A stretch of DNA of 64,000 nt from Nitrospira sp. ND1 (GCF_900170025.1 NZ_FWEX01000006.1:3319999-3383998); one strand, 5' to 3'. Positions 1 through 9,415 are shown, numbered from the stretch's first letter. Notes: generated by a model not told the origin, from the sequence alone. Program-made: numbers and translations.

Positions 1-2150
1 TACACGTCCGACACGGCGCGTGTGTAGGGATCGATGCCGGGTTCGCCGGCGTTGAGCCGGGCGTAACGCGAGCGGTTGGCGCCGGGGAGGCTGACGGCCA
101 CCCGAGGTTGCAGAATCCCGTACCCCGCAGTCACGCGCTGTGCCGCAGGATCGTACTGCGGACGATTGAGCGGATGGGCCATGGCGGCCACGAATTGCCG
201 CGCGGAATCGCGAGGCAACTGGGTATCCGTATCGAGCGTGATCACATATTTCACCGTGGACAGGATGTCCGGTTGTCCGACGATCGTGGAAAACCGATCC
301 GTCGACCCGCCGCGCAGGAGCCCGTTCAAGTCCGCCAGTTTGCCTCGCTTCCGCTCGTATCCCATCCAGAGCCGCTCATGGGCATTCCAGCGACGCGGGC
401 GATGGAAGAGAAAAAACGTGTCGCCATCTTCGCCTGCATATTTGGCGTTCAGCGCATCGATGCCTGCTCCGGCCGCCAGCACCAACTGATCGTCACCTGC
501 CACCGTCTCTTGGTCGGCATCCTGGAAATCCGTGAGCAGGGCAAAGTGTAGATGACTGCCCCGGTTGGCGAGGAATCGGACCTCGAGGGCCTCAAGGAGG
601 TCGTCGATACCCCGGACATCTTGGAGGAGTGTGGGAATCACAACCAGCGTTCGTAACGCCGGGGGAAGGCCATCGGAAAAATCCATTCGCGGGAGGGGGG
701 ACGGGGTCACCAGCGCCGTGGCGATCCAGTTTACCAGCGTCACCGCCAGCTGACTGGCAGCCAAGGCCGACACGAATCCCAGCAGGGCAAGCAGCCATCC
801 ATTCCAACCTGCTGCAATGGCGAGAGCCAGGAAACATCCAGTGAATGTGGCTGTGAGGAACAGAATGGAGCCGAGATAGATTGGTACGCTGCTGGATCCG
901 GTCCATCTCCGGAGCCTGTCGAAGGCAGAACGGCGCAGGCTCACGGCCTGTTCCAATTGCGTCTGTCCGTTGTCGATGAGATAGAAGCCGACGTGGGCGG
1001 TGCGGTGGTACGGTCCCTCTGCAGCGGCCCCTGTCTGCGCGAGCAGGATCGCTTGGCGAGCGACGTCACCTTCCGACAGGGGGCTACTCTTTGCGAGTTT
1101 CTCCACGGCATGGCGATACCGGTCACGAGTGGCAAAATCCATCTGCCCGTACACGCCGGCCGGATCTTCATGGAACGTCTGCTCCACCAGGCTCTGCGCT
1201 TCGACAAACTCGCGCCAGTCCATCGCCGCCAGGAACCGGAGACTGCCGATGCTGTTGCTCATGGAGACTTGATCGATCGCCTGTTGTTGCGTTTCCGACT
1301 GCACCAGTTGCTCAATCGTGAGGCCGGACTCGGACAGGCGCTGTTCGATCCAGGTGAGCGGTAAGGCCAACGCCGCGCTCTGTCCTTGCAGACGGCGGGC
1401 GAGCTCTGCCACGAAGGCGCTCACCATGGGCGGATTGGACCGCGCCATGTCCGCGATCACCAGGATGAGACTCTTGGGGTCCTTTTCAGCCGTCTCCATC
1501 ATTTGGCCGGCCCATTCGTGGGCGCGATTGCGATCCACTCGGTCGCTTGCGATGCGGGCGCCGGCGCGTCGCAGGTTTTCGATCAATGCGAGGCGAATCA
1601 TGATAGGGATGGCCCACAACTCGCCGAGCTTCAGGGCCGTGACCGTCTGATAGGCCGCGACGAAACCGCTGAGACTTTCCGGGTCCACCCGTCCGTCGCC
1701 ATGCGAGATGATTTCAAGCGCGATGTCGTAGACCCTGGGCAAGCCGGCCGATGGACCGTTGCCCAGCCGGGGCAGTTCGCGGCTATACCCTTTGGGCAGG
1801 TGCCGCCTGGCCAGGCGAATCTGTTCTTCGATCAGGTAGAAGTTATCGAGCAGCCATTCTCCGGCCGGTGTGATGCGTCGACTTCCCTTCACCGCCTCGG
1901 CCACCAGATTCCGCACATCCAGCAGGACGGCTTCATTCTCAGCCAGTCGAGCGAGCAGCGGGTCGGGCTCGTGCTCGGCACTGACGGCATGCAACCCCGC
2001 GAGGGTCTTGCCATGCTGTTGCATTTGCTCGGCACTGAAGAGCTCCGATCGCAACGGCAGCTCATCACCGGCATAGGGCATGGTCGCCGGTTGTCCGCTC
2101 AGGCGTCCGGTCAATTGACGCCAGCTTGCAAGAATATCTGTGCGGCTCAT
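1..2150 (-). CDS. Cyclic beta-glucan synthase-like protein (NdvB/ChvB type), N-terminal part, truncated by the window edge
   Basis: About 716 residues are visible; family members are about 2,800 long, so most of the protein, including the expected C-terminal GH94-type phosphorylase part, lies left of the window. The N-terminal region has the family hallmark in which GEWLLDNFYLIEEQIR is followed by LPKGYSRELPRL (about residues 97-128). A pair of membrane helices lies near 420-480, and a glycosyltransferase core follows with LVVIPTLL (about 505) and the acidic DTDTQLPRD stretch (about 635). The known family polymerises UDP-glucose into periplasmic cyclic glucans at the inner membrane. The ATG at 2150-2148 is the first good start in frame; no strong ribosome binding site precedes it, and a TTG two codons upstream is possible. 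Family assignment is confident; the product linkage (beta-1,2 or other) cannot be read from this part. Confidence 0.85.
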   Translation of the reverse strand, partial: MSRTDILASWRQLTGRLSGQPATMPYAGDELPLRSELFSAEQMQQHGKTLAGLHAVSAEHEPDPLLARLAENEAVLLDVRNLVAEAVKGSRRITPAGEWLLDNFYLIEEQIRLARRHLPKGYSRELPRLGNGPSAGLPRVYDIALEIISHGDGRVDPESLSGFVAAYQTVTALKLGELWAIPIMIRLALIENLRRAGARIASDRVDRNRAHEWAGQMMETAEKDPKSLILVIADMARSNPPMVSAFVAELARRLQGQSAALALPLTWIEQRLSESGLTIEQLVQSETQQQAIDQVSMSNSIGSLRFLAAMDWREFVEAQSLVEQTFHEDPAGVYGQMDFATRDRYRHAVEKLAKSSPLSEGDVARQAILLAQTGAAAEGPYHRTAHVGFYLIDNGQTQLEQAVSLRRSAFDRLRRWTGSSSVPIYLGSILFLTATFTGCFLALAIAAGWNGWLLALLGFVSALAASQLAVTLVNWIATALVTPSPLPRMDFSDGLPPALRTLVVIPTLLQDVRGIDDLLEALEVRFLANRGSHLHFALLTDFQDADQETVAGDDQLVLAAGAGIDALNAKYAGEDGDTFFLFHRPRRWNAHERLWMGYERKRGKLADLNGLLRGGSTDRFSTIVGQPDILSTVKYVITLDTDTQLPRDSARQFVAAMAHPLNRPQYDPAAQRVTAGYGILQPRVAVSLPGANRSRYARLNAGEPGIDPYTRAVSDV

Positions 2151-2843
2151 CTTCAAATTCGAGATTCCCTTCGATCGAGGTCGCGGAGGTGGTCTGCGGG
2201 ATACAGGCAAAGGACCGGCCCAAGCCGGACGGTCCTTGCGAATGAAGGTACGGAAGCGGGCACAAGGAGGCAGTAGAGCCTCACCCGCACGACTCATAAC
2301 GGCTTCTGCTGCAATCGCCGATCTGTCGCTGCGACAGACCTTCGTCCTGCGGACTCGCCCCTCACCCGCTCACCGCACTGCGCGAGCGGGCCCGTGGTCT
2401 TGGGACTCCGTACGCCTGGCGCAGTGCCGCTCAGTGACTTTGCGGCAGACCGTCATGAATCATGCGGGCCGAGGAATCTGCAAGCGAACGACGATTGTGC
2501 AATCGACAATTCGGACACTTCGATGCGAGCTGTGACGCGGATCGAACGCAGCGATAGGAGGCGTGCTGGATGCTGTCCTACTCTAGTCCTTTTAGGCAGG
2601 TGAAAGACAGACAAATATCCGCAGGCTGTGCGGCTGGAGCGTCGAAGGGAGTTCTTGAGGTGCACGACGAGCACGGGAGAAGGCTGAGCAGCCGGCGCTC
2701 AGTCAGACTCACTGGTTGGAGGCGTAGCGTGGAGGGCGTTCCTCAGCCGAGGAGCGAGTCGTCGAAACGAATCAGTCGGTGAACGGTGGGAGTGTGCACT
2801 CAAAAAATTCTGCGCAGGGCCTCCGATCGAACATGGGTAGCCT
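2151..2843. other. Intergenic region without a supported gene
   Basis: No reading frame here has protein-like composition on either strand. It holds an 8-bp hairpin (AAGGACCG at 2210-2217 pairing with CGGTCCTT at 2230-2237), a copy of a dispersed intergenic repeat whose 20-bp core is at 2303-2322, and further repeat-like sequence up to the palindrome-ended element that begins at 2844. Confidence 0.6.
2303..2322 (+). repeat. Core of a dispersed intergenic repeat, copy 1
   Basis: CTTCTGCTGCAATCGCCGAT at this site occurs identically, in inverted orientation, at 30824-30843, and with two differences at 7128-7147. All three copies are intergenic. Similarity between the 7.1-kb and 30.8-kb copies extends well beyond the core (a CTACGA block, GGCC-rich stretch and CAGGCTCGC), so this is a family of longer elements, not a chance 20-mer. 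Confidence 0.7.
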
Positions 2844-3013
2844 GCAGGCTGTTGAGAAAGCCTGTCCGGCAAGGCCGCAGCGAGCGAAGAGGCGAATCGT
2901 TCATTCGTACCCGCCCACCCCGAGCCTGCCAAGACAGGCTCTTGTCCCGTGGCCGTACGGTGAGCCTCTGAGCGAAGCGAGAACGCCGCTGGCGGGCGTT
3001 GTCAGCAGCCTGC
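2844..3013. repeat. Palindrome-ended intergenic element abutting the DAHP synthase stop codon
   Basis: The ends are imperfect inverted repeats: GCAGGCTGTTGAG at 2844-2856 against the reverse complement of CAGCAGCCTGC at 3003-3013. Interior blocks (AGCGAGCGAAG, and AGCGAAGCGAGAACGCCGCTGGCGGGCG near 2971-2998 read in pieces) resemble the intergenic repeats common in Nitrospira genomes. The element touches the TAG of the upstream gene on the minus strand, so the stem could act as its transcription terminator. That role is inferred. Confidence 0.6.
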
Positions 3014-4071
3014 TAGACGGGTCGCGTCGCGAGCGACTCAGCCATGCCATAGAGCAACGCTTCGGTGTCGCTCCAGGCCAGGCAGGAATCGGTGATGGAC
3101 ATGCCGTAGGTCAGGGCCTTGTTGGGATCCCAGGTCTGCCGGCCACCTTGCAGGTGGCTTTCCAGCATGAGGCCCATGATGGCACGGCGGCCTTGCTGGA
3201 ACTGTTTGAGGACTTCGCCGGCGACTTCTACCTGGCGTTGATGGTTCTTGCCGGAATTGTCGTGCGAACAATCCACCATCACGCCGCGAGCCAGACCTTC
3301 GCTGGCTACGGCCGCCTCCGCGCGGGCGATATCTTCGACACTGTAGTTGGTGCGTCCGCCGCCGCCGCGCAGCACGATGTGATGATCGGGGTTGCCGGTC
3401 GTCTTGATGATAGAGGTGATGCCGTCGGCATTCACACCGACAAAATGGTGCGGGCTCCGGCTGGTGATCATAGCGTTGATGGCGACTTGCAGGCTGCCTT
3501 CCGTCCCGTTCTTGAAGCCGACTGGCATCGAAAGACCGCTGGCCATTTCGCGATGGATCTGGCTCTCGGTCGTGCGCGCGCCGATCGCGGTCCAACTCAA
3601 CAGGTCGGCGATGTACTGCGGGGTGACCGGGTCGAGCAGTTCCGTCGCGCAGGGGAGGCCTTTGCCGTTGATGTTCAACAGAATTGTCCGGGCCAGCTGA
3701 ATGCCCTGGGCAATGTCGCAGGTGCCGTCCAGATGGGGATCGTTGATCAGGCCCTTCCAGCCCACCGTGGTGCGGGGCTTCTCGAAATAGGTGCGCATGA
3801 CAATCAGGAGTTTGTCGCGGACGGCGTCGGCGACCGGCTTGAGGCGGTCGGCATATTCATAGGCGGCGTCGGGATCATGAATCGAGCAGGGGCCGACAAT
3901 CACAATGAGCCGGTCCATGTCACGGCCGTGCAGGATGTTCCGGATCGCTTGTCGCGTCTGAAACACGAGCTCGGACACCTCGTCGCTGATAGGCAGCTGC
4001 GTTTTGACATCGCGGGGCGAGGGGAGCGGTTTAATCTCTATGACATGCTGATTATCGATCGGCCTGTTCAT
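3013..4071 (-). CDS. aroF: 3-deoxy-7-phosphoheptulonate (DAHP) synthase, class I
   Basis: This enzyme condenses phosphoenolpyruvate with erythrose 4-phosphate, the first step of the shikimate pathway, in the cytoplasm. The 352-residue length fits the AroF/AroG/AroH family (about 350). Family motifs are present in order: VGPCSIHDPDAA, MRTYFEKPRTTVGWKGLINDP, then GARTTESQIHREMASGLSMPVGFKNGT as consecutive family blocks, and VDCSHDNSGK near the C-terminus. I chose the ATG at 4071-4069 because AAAGGGAT lies just upstream and it gives the usual family N-terminus; an in-frame start at 4188 would add 39 residues unlike the family. The gene is monocistronic and divergent from the gene at 4246. The isozyme letter, and hence the feedback inhibitor, cannot be decided from sequence alone. 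Confidence 0.93.
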   Translation of the reverse strand: MNRPIDNQHVIEIKPLPSPRDVKTQLPISDEVSELVFQTRQAIRNILHGRDMDRLIVIVGPCSIHDPDAAYEYADRLKPVADAVRDKLLIVMRTYFEKPRTTVGWKGLINDPHLDGTCDIAQGIQLARTILLNINGKGLPCATELLDPVTPQYIADLLSWTAIGARTTESQIHREMASGLSMPVGFKNGTEGSLQVAINAMITSRSPHHFVGVNADGITSIIKTTGNPDHHIVLRGGGGRTNYSVEDIARAEAAVASEGLARGVMVDCSHDNSGKNHQRQVEVAGEVLKQFQQGRRAIMGLMLESHLQGGRQTWDPNKALTYGMSITDSCLAWSDTEALLYGMAESLATRPV

Positions 4072-4245
4072 GCTTATCCCTTTGAAAGGTCTGTTTAGTT
4101 CACGCGTCGATTCAAGATTGCCAAATAAGATATCGAATTCTATAGGATAAAGTCCAGTATGGACGGTTGTAGGAGGATCGGCTTGCATTCGAGGGGGCCC
4201 CTTTGTTACAACTCACGCCTCACGAATCTGTCGGCCAGGACGGTC

Positions 4246-4566
4246 ATGTTTCGTCATTTCGCCCAGAAAAAATCCAGCTCGGTTGTCGCGCTTCTCCTCG
4301 CGTGTATGCTGCTCACGATGGCGCCGTTTGCCGCGGCGTTGGAGATCCATCACGAGCTGGCGGCGGCGGACCACGACGGGCATGAGCATTCCGATACCGA
4401 CCTCTGCCAGTGGGTGCAATATCACACGGGCCATTCCCTCGCCGGCGACGTGCCGGCCCCCTGTGCATTTCTAGCCGATGCGCCGCCGCAGTCGGTGCGC
4501 GCCCCGATTCTCATTTCTCAATCGCTCCCTGCATCCCGCGCCTCCCGGGCGCCGCCTCTGACCTAA
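4246..4566 (+). CDS. Small exported His/Asp-rich protein upstream of the TonB-dependent receptor
   Basis: A 106-residue protein with a clear signal peptide (basic start, hydrophobic VVALLLACMLLTMAPFAAA, cleavage near residue 30). The mature part opens with a metal-ligand-rich stretch (HHELAAADHDGHEHSDTDLC), followed by a second Cys. Its place 100 bp before a TonB-dependent receptor in the same direction suggests a periplasmic metal-binding partner, but this is inference. The layout loosely recalls DUF2946-type small proteins of copper clusters; I do not claim membership. The chosen ATG gives the signal peptide directly; the longer in-frame start at 4159 would bury it. Confidence 0.6.
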   Translation: MFRHFAQKKSSSVVALLLACMLLTMAPFAAALEIHHELAAADHDGHEHSDTDLCQWVQYHTGHSLAGDVPAPCAFLADAPPQSVRAPILISQSLPASRASRAPPLT

Positions 4567-4669
4567 CCTCAACGCCATCGCTACGTTCATTTTGGCTTTC
4601 ATCGCTTCGTCTGAGCCACGGTTTTGTGTCGGGCTCTGACCTGTGCGGGATTATTTGGGGGAGGTTCGC

Positions 4670-7108
4670 ATGCTGTCGTCGGTCAGAGGTGTGTTTCATG
4701 TGTGTCTTGGAATGGTGTTGATAGCCCTCGCGCTCGGTGTTTTGCCGGTGTTCGCGCAGGAGCCGGCGGTTGCCAAAGGTCGAACGATTACCGGGACGGT
4801 GCAAAACCAGGATCTTCGGCGGGTGCCTCAGGCATCGGTGGAGGTGAAGGACCAGGAAGGGACGGTCGTGGGCGCGGCGGTCGCGAACGAGGCCGGGGAA
4901 TTCTCCGTCGATCTGCCGTCCGAGGGAACCTATTCCGTGAGCGCGGTGCAGGATACCTATCGCAGTGAATATGCCATCATGAAGGTCGGGGCCGAGCCGG
5001 CCGCTCCGGTGACCTTGACCCTCTCGAAGACACAGGAGATCGCGCTTGAAGTCGTGTCTCCGTTGGCGCCCATTCAATACAAAGCCTCCAGCGAAACCTA
5101 TGCGCTCAGCCGTAAGGAGATCGAGGCCCTGCCGCGCGGGAATAACAATGAACTCCACGATGTGCTCCTCACGATTCCGAGCGCGGTCTACGGGTCGCTC
5201 AAGCAAGTGCACATCCGTCAGGACCATGCCAATCTGCAACTCCGCATCGACGGCGTACCGATTCCGGATACCGTCTCCTCGACCTTCTCCGATGTGATCA
5301 GCCCCAGGGCTTGGGAGCGGGCGGACATCATCCTGGGCGGCATGGAAGCGCAATACGGGAACAAAGCGGCGGCGGTGCTGGACATCACGACGAAGAGCGG
5401 CACGAAGCCGTCCTTCGGGTCGGTGCAGATGATGGGCGGCTCGAACAAGACCATCAATCCGTCCTTCGAGTACGGCGGCACGATCGGCGAAAAGTTCCGG
5501 TTCTATATTTTGAACAGCCACACGGCGACGAATCGGGGCATTGAGCCGCCGACGTTGGGCCGATCTGTTTATCACGGGCAGAGCGAGCGCAATCAAACCT
5601 TCATCCGCGGCGACTATCAACACGACAACAGAAACAACTTTACCTGGTTGTTCCTGAATTCGGTGGCCAAGTATCAGATCCCCACGTCACCTGGCGGCGA
5701 ACTGGATCCGAGCGGGCAGATGTTGCCGCTGTTGCAAGGGAGTCGGCCGGGGTTCTCACCCGTGGCCTCGCAGGCAATCGACGAATTCCAGAAGGAGAAC
5801 AACCAATACGGTCACATGGTCTGGCGGCATGACGTGAATGCCAACAATTTCTTCAGCCTGTCGGGCTACATGCGACATACGCGTGCCACGTTCAAGACCG
5901 ATCCGCTGAACCTGTTGGCCTACACGGCCGATCCGGCCGAGCCCTTCTCAGCCGCCGATCAGGATCGCAATGCCTATTCCACCGGCGTGCGATTCGACTA
6001 TACCTACGTACACAGCAAGCAACACCTCATCAAAGCCGGGTTTCAGCTCGACCGGACGCAGTCGGTGAACAAGACCCGGCTGTTCACGTTTGCCGACGAC
6101 GGGGGGGGCAATCCGACCGGCGATCTGCTGAGTCTCAATGCCGACAACCGCCAGATCGGGTATCGGCAGGAGTTCTGGATTCAGGATCAGTGGAGCCCCA
6201 ACGACCAGTGGACGTTCAACCTTGGCCTGCGCGGCGATATCGTGCAATATCAGCGCAACGAGGGCCAGGTCAGCCCGCGCATCGGTGTGAGTTATAAGTA
6301 CAATCCGTCGAACGTATTCCACGTGTTCTACGGCCGCATGTTCACGCCGCCGAATCTGGAAGCCATTTCTTTTGCCAAGCTCAATACGCTCGGGACCAGG
6401 GCGCAGCCGGAAGATCTCACCAACAATACGGTGCGGGCCGAACGGGCGCACTACTTCGAGATCGGTAGTTACCATGCGTTGAACCGGTATGCCACGTTGC
6501 AATTTACCGGCTGGTACAAGCTCAGCAATTTCCTATCCGATGCGGGACAGTTCGGTACCACGCCGCTGCTGAACTATTTTGCGTTCGAGCGTGGCTGGCA
6601 GCGGGGAATCGACGGGGCCTTGAAACTGCAACTTACCGAGAATCTCACGGCGCGGGGCAATGTGGCCTGGGGTCAGTGTAAGGGGTACGGATTGCAGTCC
6701 GGTCATTTCCTCCTGGAGGCCAAGGAAATCGCGGACATCAATTCGCAGGGCGGGGTCTTCTGCGATCACATGCAGACCCTGACGAGTTCGGCGATCGTGA
6801 GTTACCGGCTGCTTGAGCGCACGACGTTTACGGGGCAGATGTTGTTTGCCTCAGGACTGCGCACGTCGGAGAACGAGGACGCCAAGACGAATTCCAGCCA
6901 CAGCCCGTCCTATACGATCTACAATCTTTCGATTGCGCACGTGTTTCCGTTACCATGGGAAGGGCAGAAATTCCTCCTCGGCTTCGATATCGTCAATCTG
7001 TTGGATCAACGGTATTTCATCAATCAGGGAGAGGGGAGTATCGGGTTGGGCGTGTCGCATGCAGGGATGCCGAGGTCGTTCTTTTTCCGCGGCCAATGGT
7101 TCTTCTAG
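4670..7108 (+). CDS. TonB-dependent outer-membrane receptor with N-terminal carboxypeptidase-regulatory-like domain
   Basis: The 812-residue precursor carries a signal peptide ending near VFAQ, a CarboxypepD_reg-like beta-sandwich (about 40-115, from ITGTVQ to YSVSAVQ), a plug domain (about 140-260, with LPRGNNNELHDVLLTIPSA and VHIRQDHANLQLRIDGVPIP in sequence) and a long beta-barrel rich in aromatic strand ends. It finishes in Phe (FFFRGQWFF), the usual outer-membrane assembly signal. A TTGGGGGAGG ribosome site precedes the ATG at 4670. The substrate is unknown; the His-rich small protein upstream hints at a metal or metal chelate. A palindromic repeat begins at its stop codon, and a TonB C-terminal-like gene follows at 7410. 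Confidence 0.9.
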   Translation: MLSSVRGVFHVCLGMVLIALALGVLPVFAQEPAVAKGRTITGTVQNQDLRRVPQASVEVKDQEGTVVGAAVANEAGEFSVDLPSEGTYSVSAVQDTYRSEYAIMKVGAEPAAPVTLTLSKTQEIALEVVSPLAPIQYKASSETYALSRKEIEALPRGNNNELHDVLLTIPSAVYGSLKQVHIRQDHANLQLRIDGVPIPDTVSSTFSDVISPRAWERADIILGGMEAQYGNKAAAVLDITTKSGTKPSFGSVQMMGGSNKTINPSFEYGGTIGEKFRFYILNSHTATNRGIEPPTLGRSVYHGQSERNQTFIRGDYQHDNRNNFTWLFLNSVAKYQIPTSPGGELDPSGQMLPLLQGSRPGFSPVASQAIDEFQKENNQYGHMVWRHDVNANNFFSLSGYMRHTRATFKTDPLNLLAYTADPAEPFSAADQDRNAYSTGVRFDYTYVHSKQHLIKAGFQLDRTQSVNKTRLFTFADDGGGNPTGDLLSLNADNRQIGYRQEFWIQDQWSPNDQWTFNLGLRGDIVQYQRNEGQVSPRIGVSYKYNPSNVFHVFYGRMFTPPNLEAISFAKLNTLGTRAQPEDLTNNTVRAERAHYFEIGSYHALNRYATLQFTGWYKLSNFLSDAGQFGTTPLLNYFAFERGWQRGIDGALKLQLTENLTARGNVAWGQCKGYGLQSGHFLLEAKEIADINSQGGVFCDHMQTLTSSAIVSYRLLERTTFTGQMLFASGLRTSENEDAKTNSSHSPSYTIYNLSIAHVFPLPWEGQKFLLGFDIVNLLDQRYFINQGEGSIGLGVSHAGMPRSFFFRGQWFF

Positions 7109-7315
7109 CCCACATGCGTCATGAACGCTTCTACTGCAATCGCCCATCTCGCGGCTACGATGAACCCGGCCATTCCTGTAGAATGGCCGGGCGAGCAGGC
7201 TCGCGACTCAGTCAGTCAACGTACGTCAGTACGCCTCCTTCCTTCGCCGCTCCGCGTGCTCGTCTCGCTCGCGGCTGCGCGATTTCGTGACGAAGCGTCA
7301 TGACTATGTGGGCTA
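7106..7315. repeat. 210-bp palindrome-ended intergenic element overlapping the receptor stop codon
   Basis: The left end TAGCCCACATGCGTCATGAA (7106-7125) is the inverse of the right end, which reads TCATGACTATGTGGGCTA at 7298-7315; the CGCTTC/GAAGCG blocks just inside also pair. The TAG of the receptor gene is part of the left end. The interior has a short hairpin (GGCCATTC...GAATGGCC near 7170-7190) and a copy of the dispersed core repeat at 7128-7147. A role as terminator is plausible. Confidence 0.7.
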
Positions 7316-7409
7316 GACGACGCGCACGAGGCAGACACCAGACAGGATCCTCCTTCCTGGATGACCTGTTTTTTGAGCCGCATCACTTAGTAACGATTCG
7401 GGGAGTGTT

Positions 7410-7877
7410 ATGACGAACATTATCGATGTAGTAGGTTGCGTGATGGGACGTATAGTCGGGATCGGTGTATTGTGTCTGTGCCTATCGCCGGTTGGGGTGT
7501 TGGCCGTGACGGGAGATGAGGCGACGCATGAGGCGGATCATGCGTTGGATGCGGACATCATCGAGTTGCCTGAAGTGCATGTGCACGGCCTGCCCTTGAA
7601 CAAGGATCAGCAGGTGGGGCCGGTGCCGAAAGCGACGCCATGGCCGGCCATACCCTCCTCGCTGGACGGCAAGCCGCTCGATGATTGGATGAAGGCCCGC
7701 CTGCTTGTGTCAAAAGAGGCGCTGGTGACGGTGGTGGTGTTGGAGCCGGCGAAACACCGGGAGCTGACCGTCGCCGGCATCATCGCCTTGAACAAATGGA
7801 CCTTCGCCCCGCAACTCAAAGGCGACGACCCCGTCGACGGCGAACTGACCGTACGGATTCACTTCCGATCGCAGTAG
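7410..7877 (+). CDS. Secreted or anchored TonB C-terminal-like protein
   Basis: A 155-residue protein with an N-terminal hydrophobic segment (about residues 12-33) and a C-terminal part of about 60 residues with the layout of a TonB C-terminal domain: KARLLVSKEALVTVVVLEPA, then a LNKWTFAPQLKGDDPVDGEL strand pair, ending TVRIHFRSQ. A GGGGAG site precedes the ATG. It follows the TonB-dependent receptor, so a role in energising or docking to it is possible. It lacks the long Pro-rich linker of classical TonB, so it may be a TonB-like domain protein with another job. A decayed paralogue lies at 55468-55791. Confidence 0.6.
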   Translation: MTNIIDVVGCVMGRIVGIGVLCLCLSPVGVLAVTGDEATHEADHALDADIIELPEVHVHGLPLNKDQQVGPVPKATPWPAIPSSLDGKPLDDWMKARLLVSKEALVTVVVLEPAKHRELTVAGIIALNKWTFAPQLKGDDPVDGELTVRIHFRSQ

Positions 7878-7927
7878 ATACGTATCGACAAGCGAGCCGG
7901 AAAGATTCCTTGCGGGACGAGCATCCG

Positions 7928-9415
7928 TTACTTCGGTCGGCGGCCTCCGTAGGGTTCGAACCCTTTTGGTATGGGATGGTGGAACGGTGTCGAACCAAAA
8001 TTGCCGGTCCACGTGTCCGTCTTCGTGTAATCCCCACCAGGAGAGCCGACCTCTACTGCGACGACATACTGGCGGTCCGTGACAATCGGAAGGATTGCAT
8101 TGCCACTGTCGGGTGAGCCTCCAACCCATACGCCATTGTGTCGAACATAGAGATGGCCTCGCGTCAAGTCCATGGCGAGTCCGATGACATCTTTGTCGCG
8201 CAGCCCGCCCACATTCCGAAGATACCGATTCACTCCGTATGCCAATTGCCCGCCATGTGAAGTCAGTCCGCCAAATTCGTTGGCCGTCGATCGAATACCG
8301 ACGTTGGTCCACGAGTTGGGGACCTCGTTGTCGGCCCCGGCATGGACGATGAATTCGGCGTACCATCTCCCCTTGCTATGCGGCATCGTGGCGATGCTTT
8401 CCGTCGAAGCGCCGCCCATGCCATATCCGACCGTCAGGCGATCCGGGGAAATCATCTTCCGTCCGCGGAATCGTGCCGAGGATTCGCTGTCCGACTTGAA
8501 CACGACCGGTTGCGTGATAGGCGCCTCAACTGGAGCCGGAAACTCCAGCGTGGTCTTTCCGTCGATCACCATCGAATTGCCTGTGTAGATGCTCTGGACG
8601 GTCACAGGCTCCACTCCGACCATCGAGCGCACATAGGCCTTAAAGTCGAGTAGTCCATCTCGTGATGTCACCAGAGTCCGAGGAAACATCTCTTCCCATT
8701 GGCCATCCTCAGCAGATGCGAGATTGATGGGAACGCTGTTGTCCAGTCCTCGAATGGTTTGACGGTAGTAGCCGCGGAGAATGACTGACCCTATCCGTGC
8801 ACCAGGTGCAGCGGAGACTCTCCAGTCGACCGGGTAATACGACATAAGAAAGAGCGTGATCGGTTCGCGGGTGCTCTCTACCTTCAGGTGAATGATGCCC
8901 TGGGGAGTCTCGATAGGATGGGAGGTAGGGCGAACGGCCGTTCCGTCGTAAACCGCCACAGCATGAAGCGTGTGAACCTGCATCTTGTCGAGCGCTGTGG
9001 AGGGCACGGTTTGCGGCATGCGGGGCTGCTTGCCCGCTTCAAGAATCTGACGCAGCACCTGCGCGAGCGGTAGGGTCGCGCCATTGTGGAACTGAACAAC
9101 ACTGCGTCCGAGAACGGGCTGCGTAGCCGGGTGAAGAATGGCTTCGCAGACGACGGAGTCTCTGGTCCCCCGTACAGAAATCTGCGCATCATCCGAATCC
9201 GTCCGGGTTGCCTCCAGATCCATGGCGGTGATACCGGGGCCGATCCGGATCTGTCCGACGCACTCAGATCGTTTCTCGCCAGCCCCTCTGGCTAACTCAT
9301 AATGCTGAGCGGCTTGGGTCTGGCCCGAGGCATGAACAAAGCGCACGGCGTAGCCGGCGAACTGTGCCGGCAATACCAGTGTAACGGCAAGTGCGAAGGC
9401 ATTTCGCATCATCAT
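7928..9415 (-). CDS. Secreted protein with C-terminal SPRY domain
   Basis: The 495-residue protein starts with a signal peptide (MMMRNAFALAVTLVLPAQFA). A middle region of about 300 residues is of unknown fold. The last 150 residues form a SPRY domain: KGRWYAEFIV, a long block with AYGVNRYLRN and DVIGLAMDLTRGHLYVRHNG, and the end signature WTGNFGSTPFHHPIPKGFEPY given here in part. SPRY domains are protein-binding beta-sandwiches, common in animals and phages and scattered in bacteria. The ATG at 9415 sits eight bases after GAGG; the longer frame to 9526 adds a non-signal leader. It converges on the TonB-like gene. Ligand unknown. Confidence 0.75.
   Translation of the reverse strand: MMMRNAFALAVTLVLPAQFAGYAVRFVHASGQTQAAQHYELARGAGEKRSECVGQIRIGPGITAMDLEATRTDSDDAQISVRGTRDSVVCEAILHPATQPVLGRSVVQFHNGATLPLAQVLRQILEAGKQPRMPQTVPSTALDKMQVHTLHAVAVYDGTAVRPTSHPIETPQGIIHLKVESTREPITLFLMSYYPVDWRVSAAPGARIGSVILRGYYRQTIRGLDNSVPINLASAEDGQWEEMFPRTLVTSRDGLLDFKAYVRSMVGVEPVTVQSIYTGNSMVIDGKTTLEFPAPVEAPITQPVVFKSDSESSARFRGRKMISPDRLTVGYGMGGASTESIATMPHSKGRWYAEFIVHAGADNEVPNSWTNVGIRSTANEFGGLTSHGGQLAYGVNRYLRNVGGLRDKDVIGLAMDLTRGHLYVRHNGVWVGGSPDSGNAILPIVTDRQYVVAVEVGSPGGDYTKTDTWTGNFGSTPFHHPIPKGFEPYGGRRPK

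Noticed and set aside
2779..4098. Plus-strand open frame of 439 residues opposite DAHP synthase.
   Set aside because: Antisense shadow; DAHP synthase motifs on the minus strand are unambiguous.
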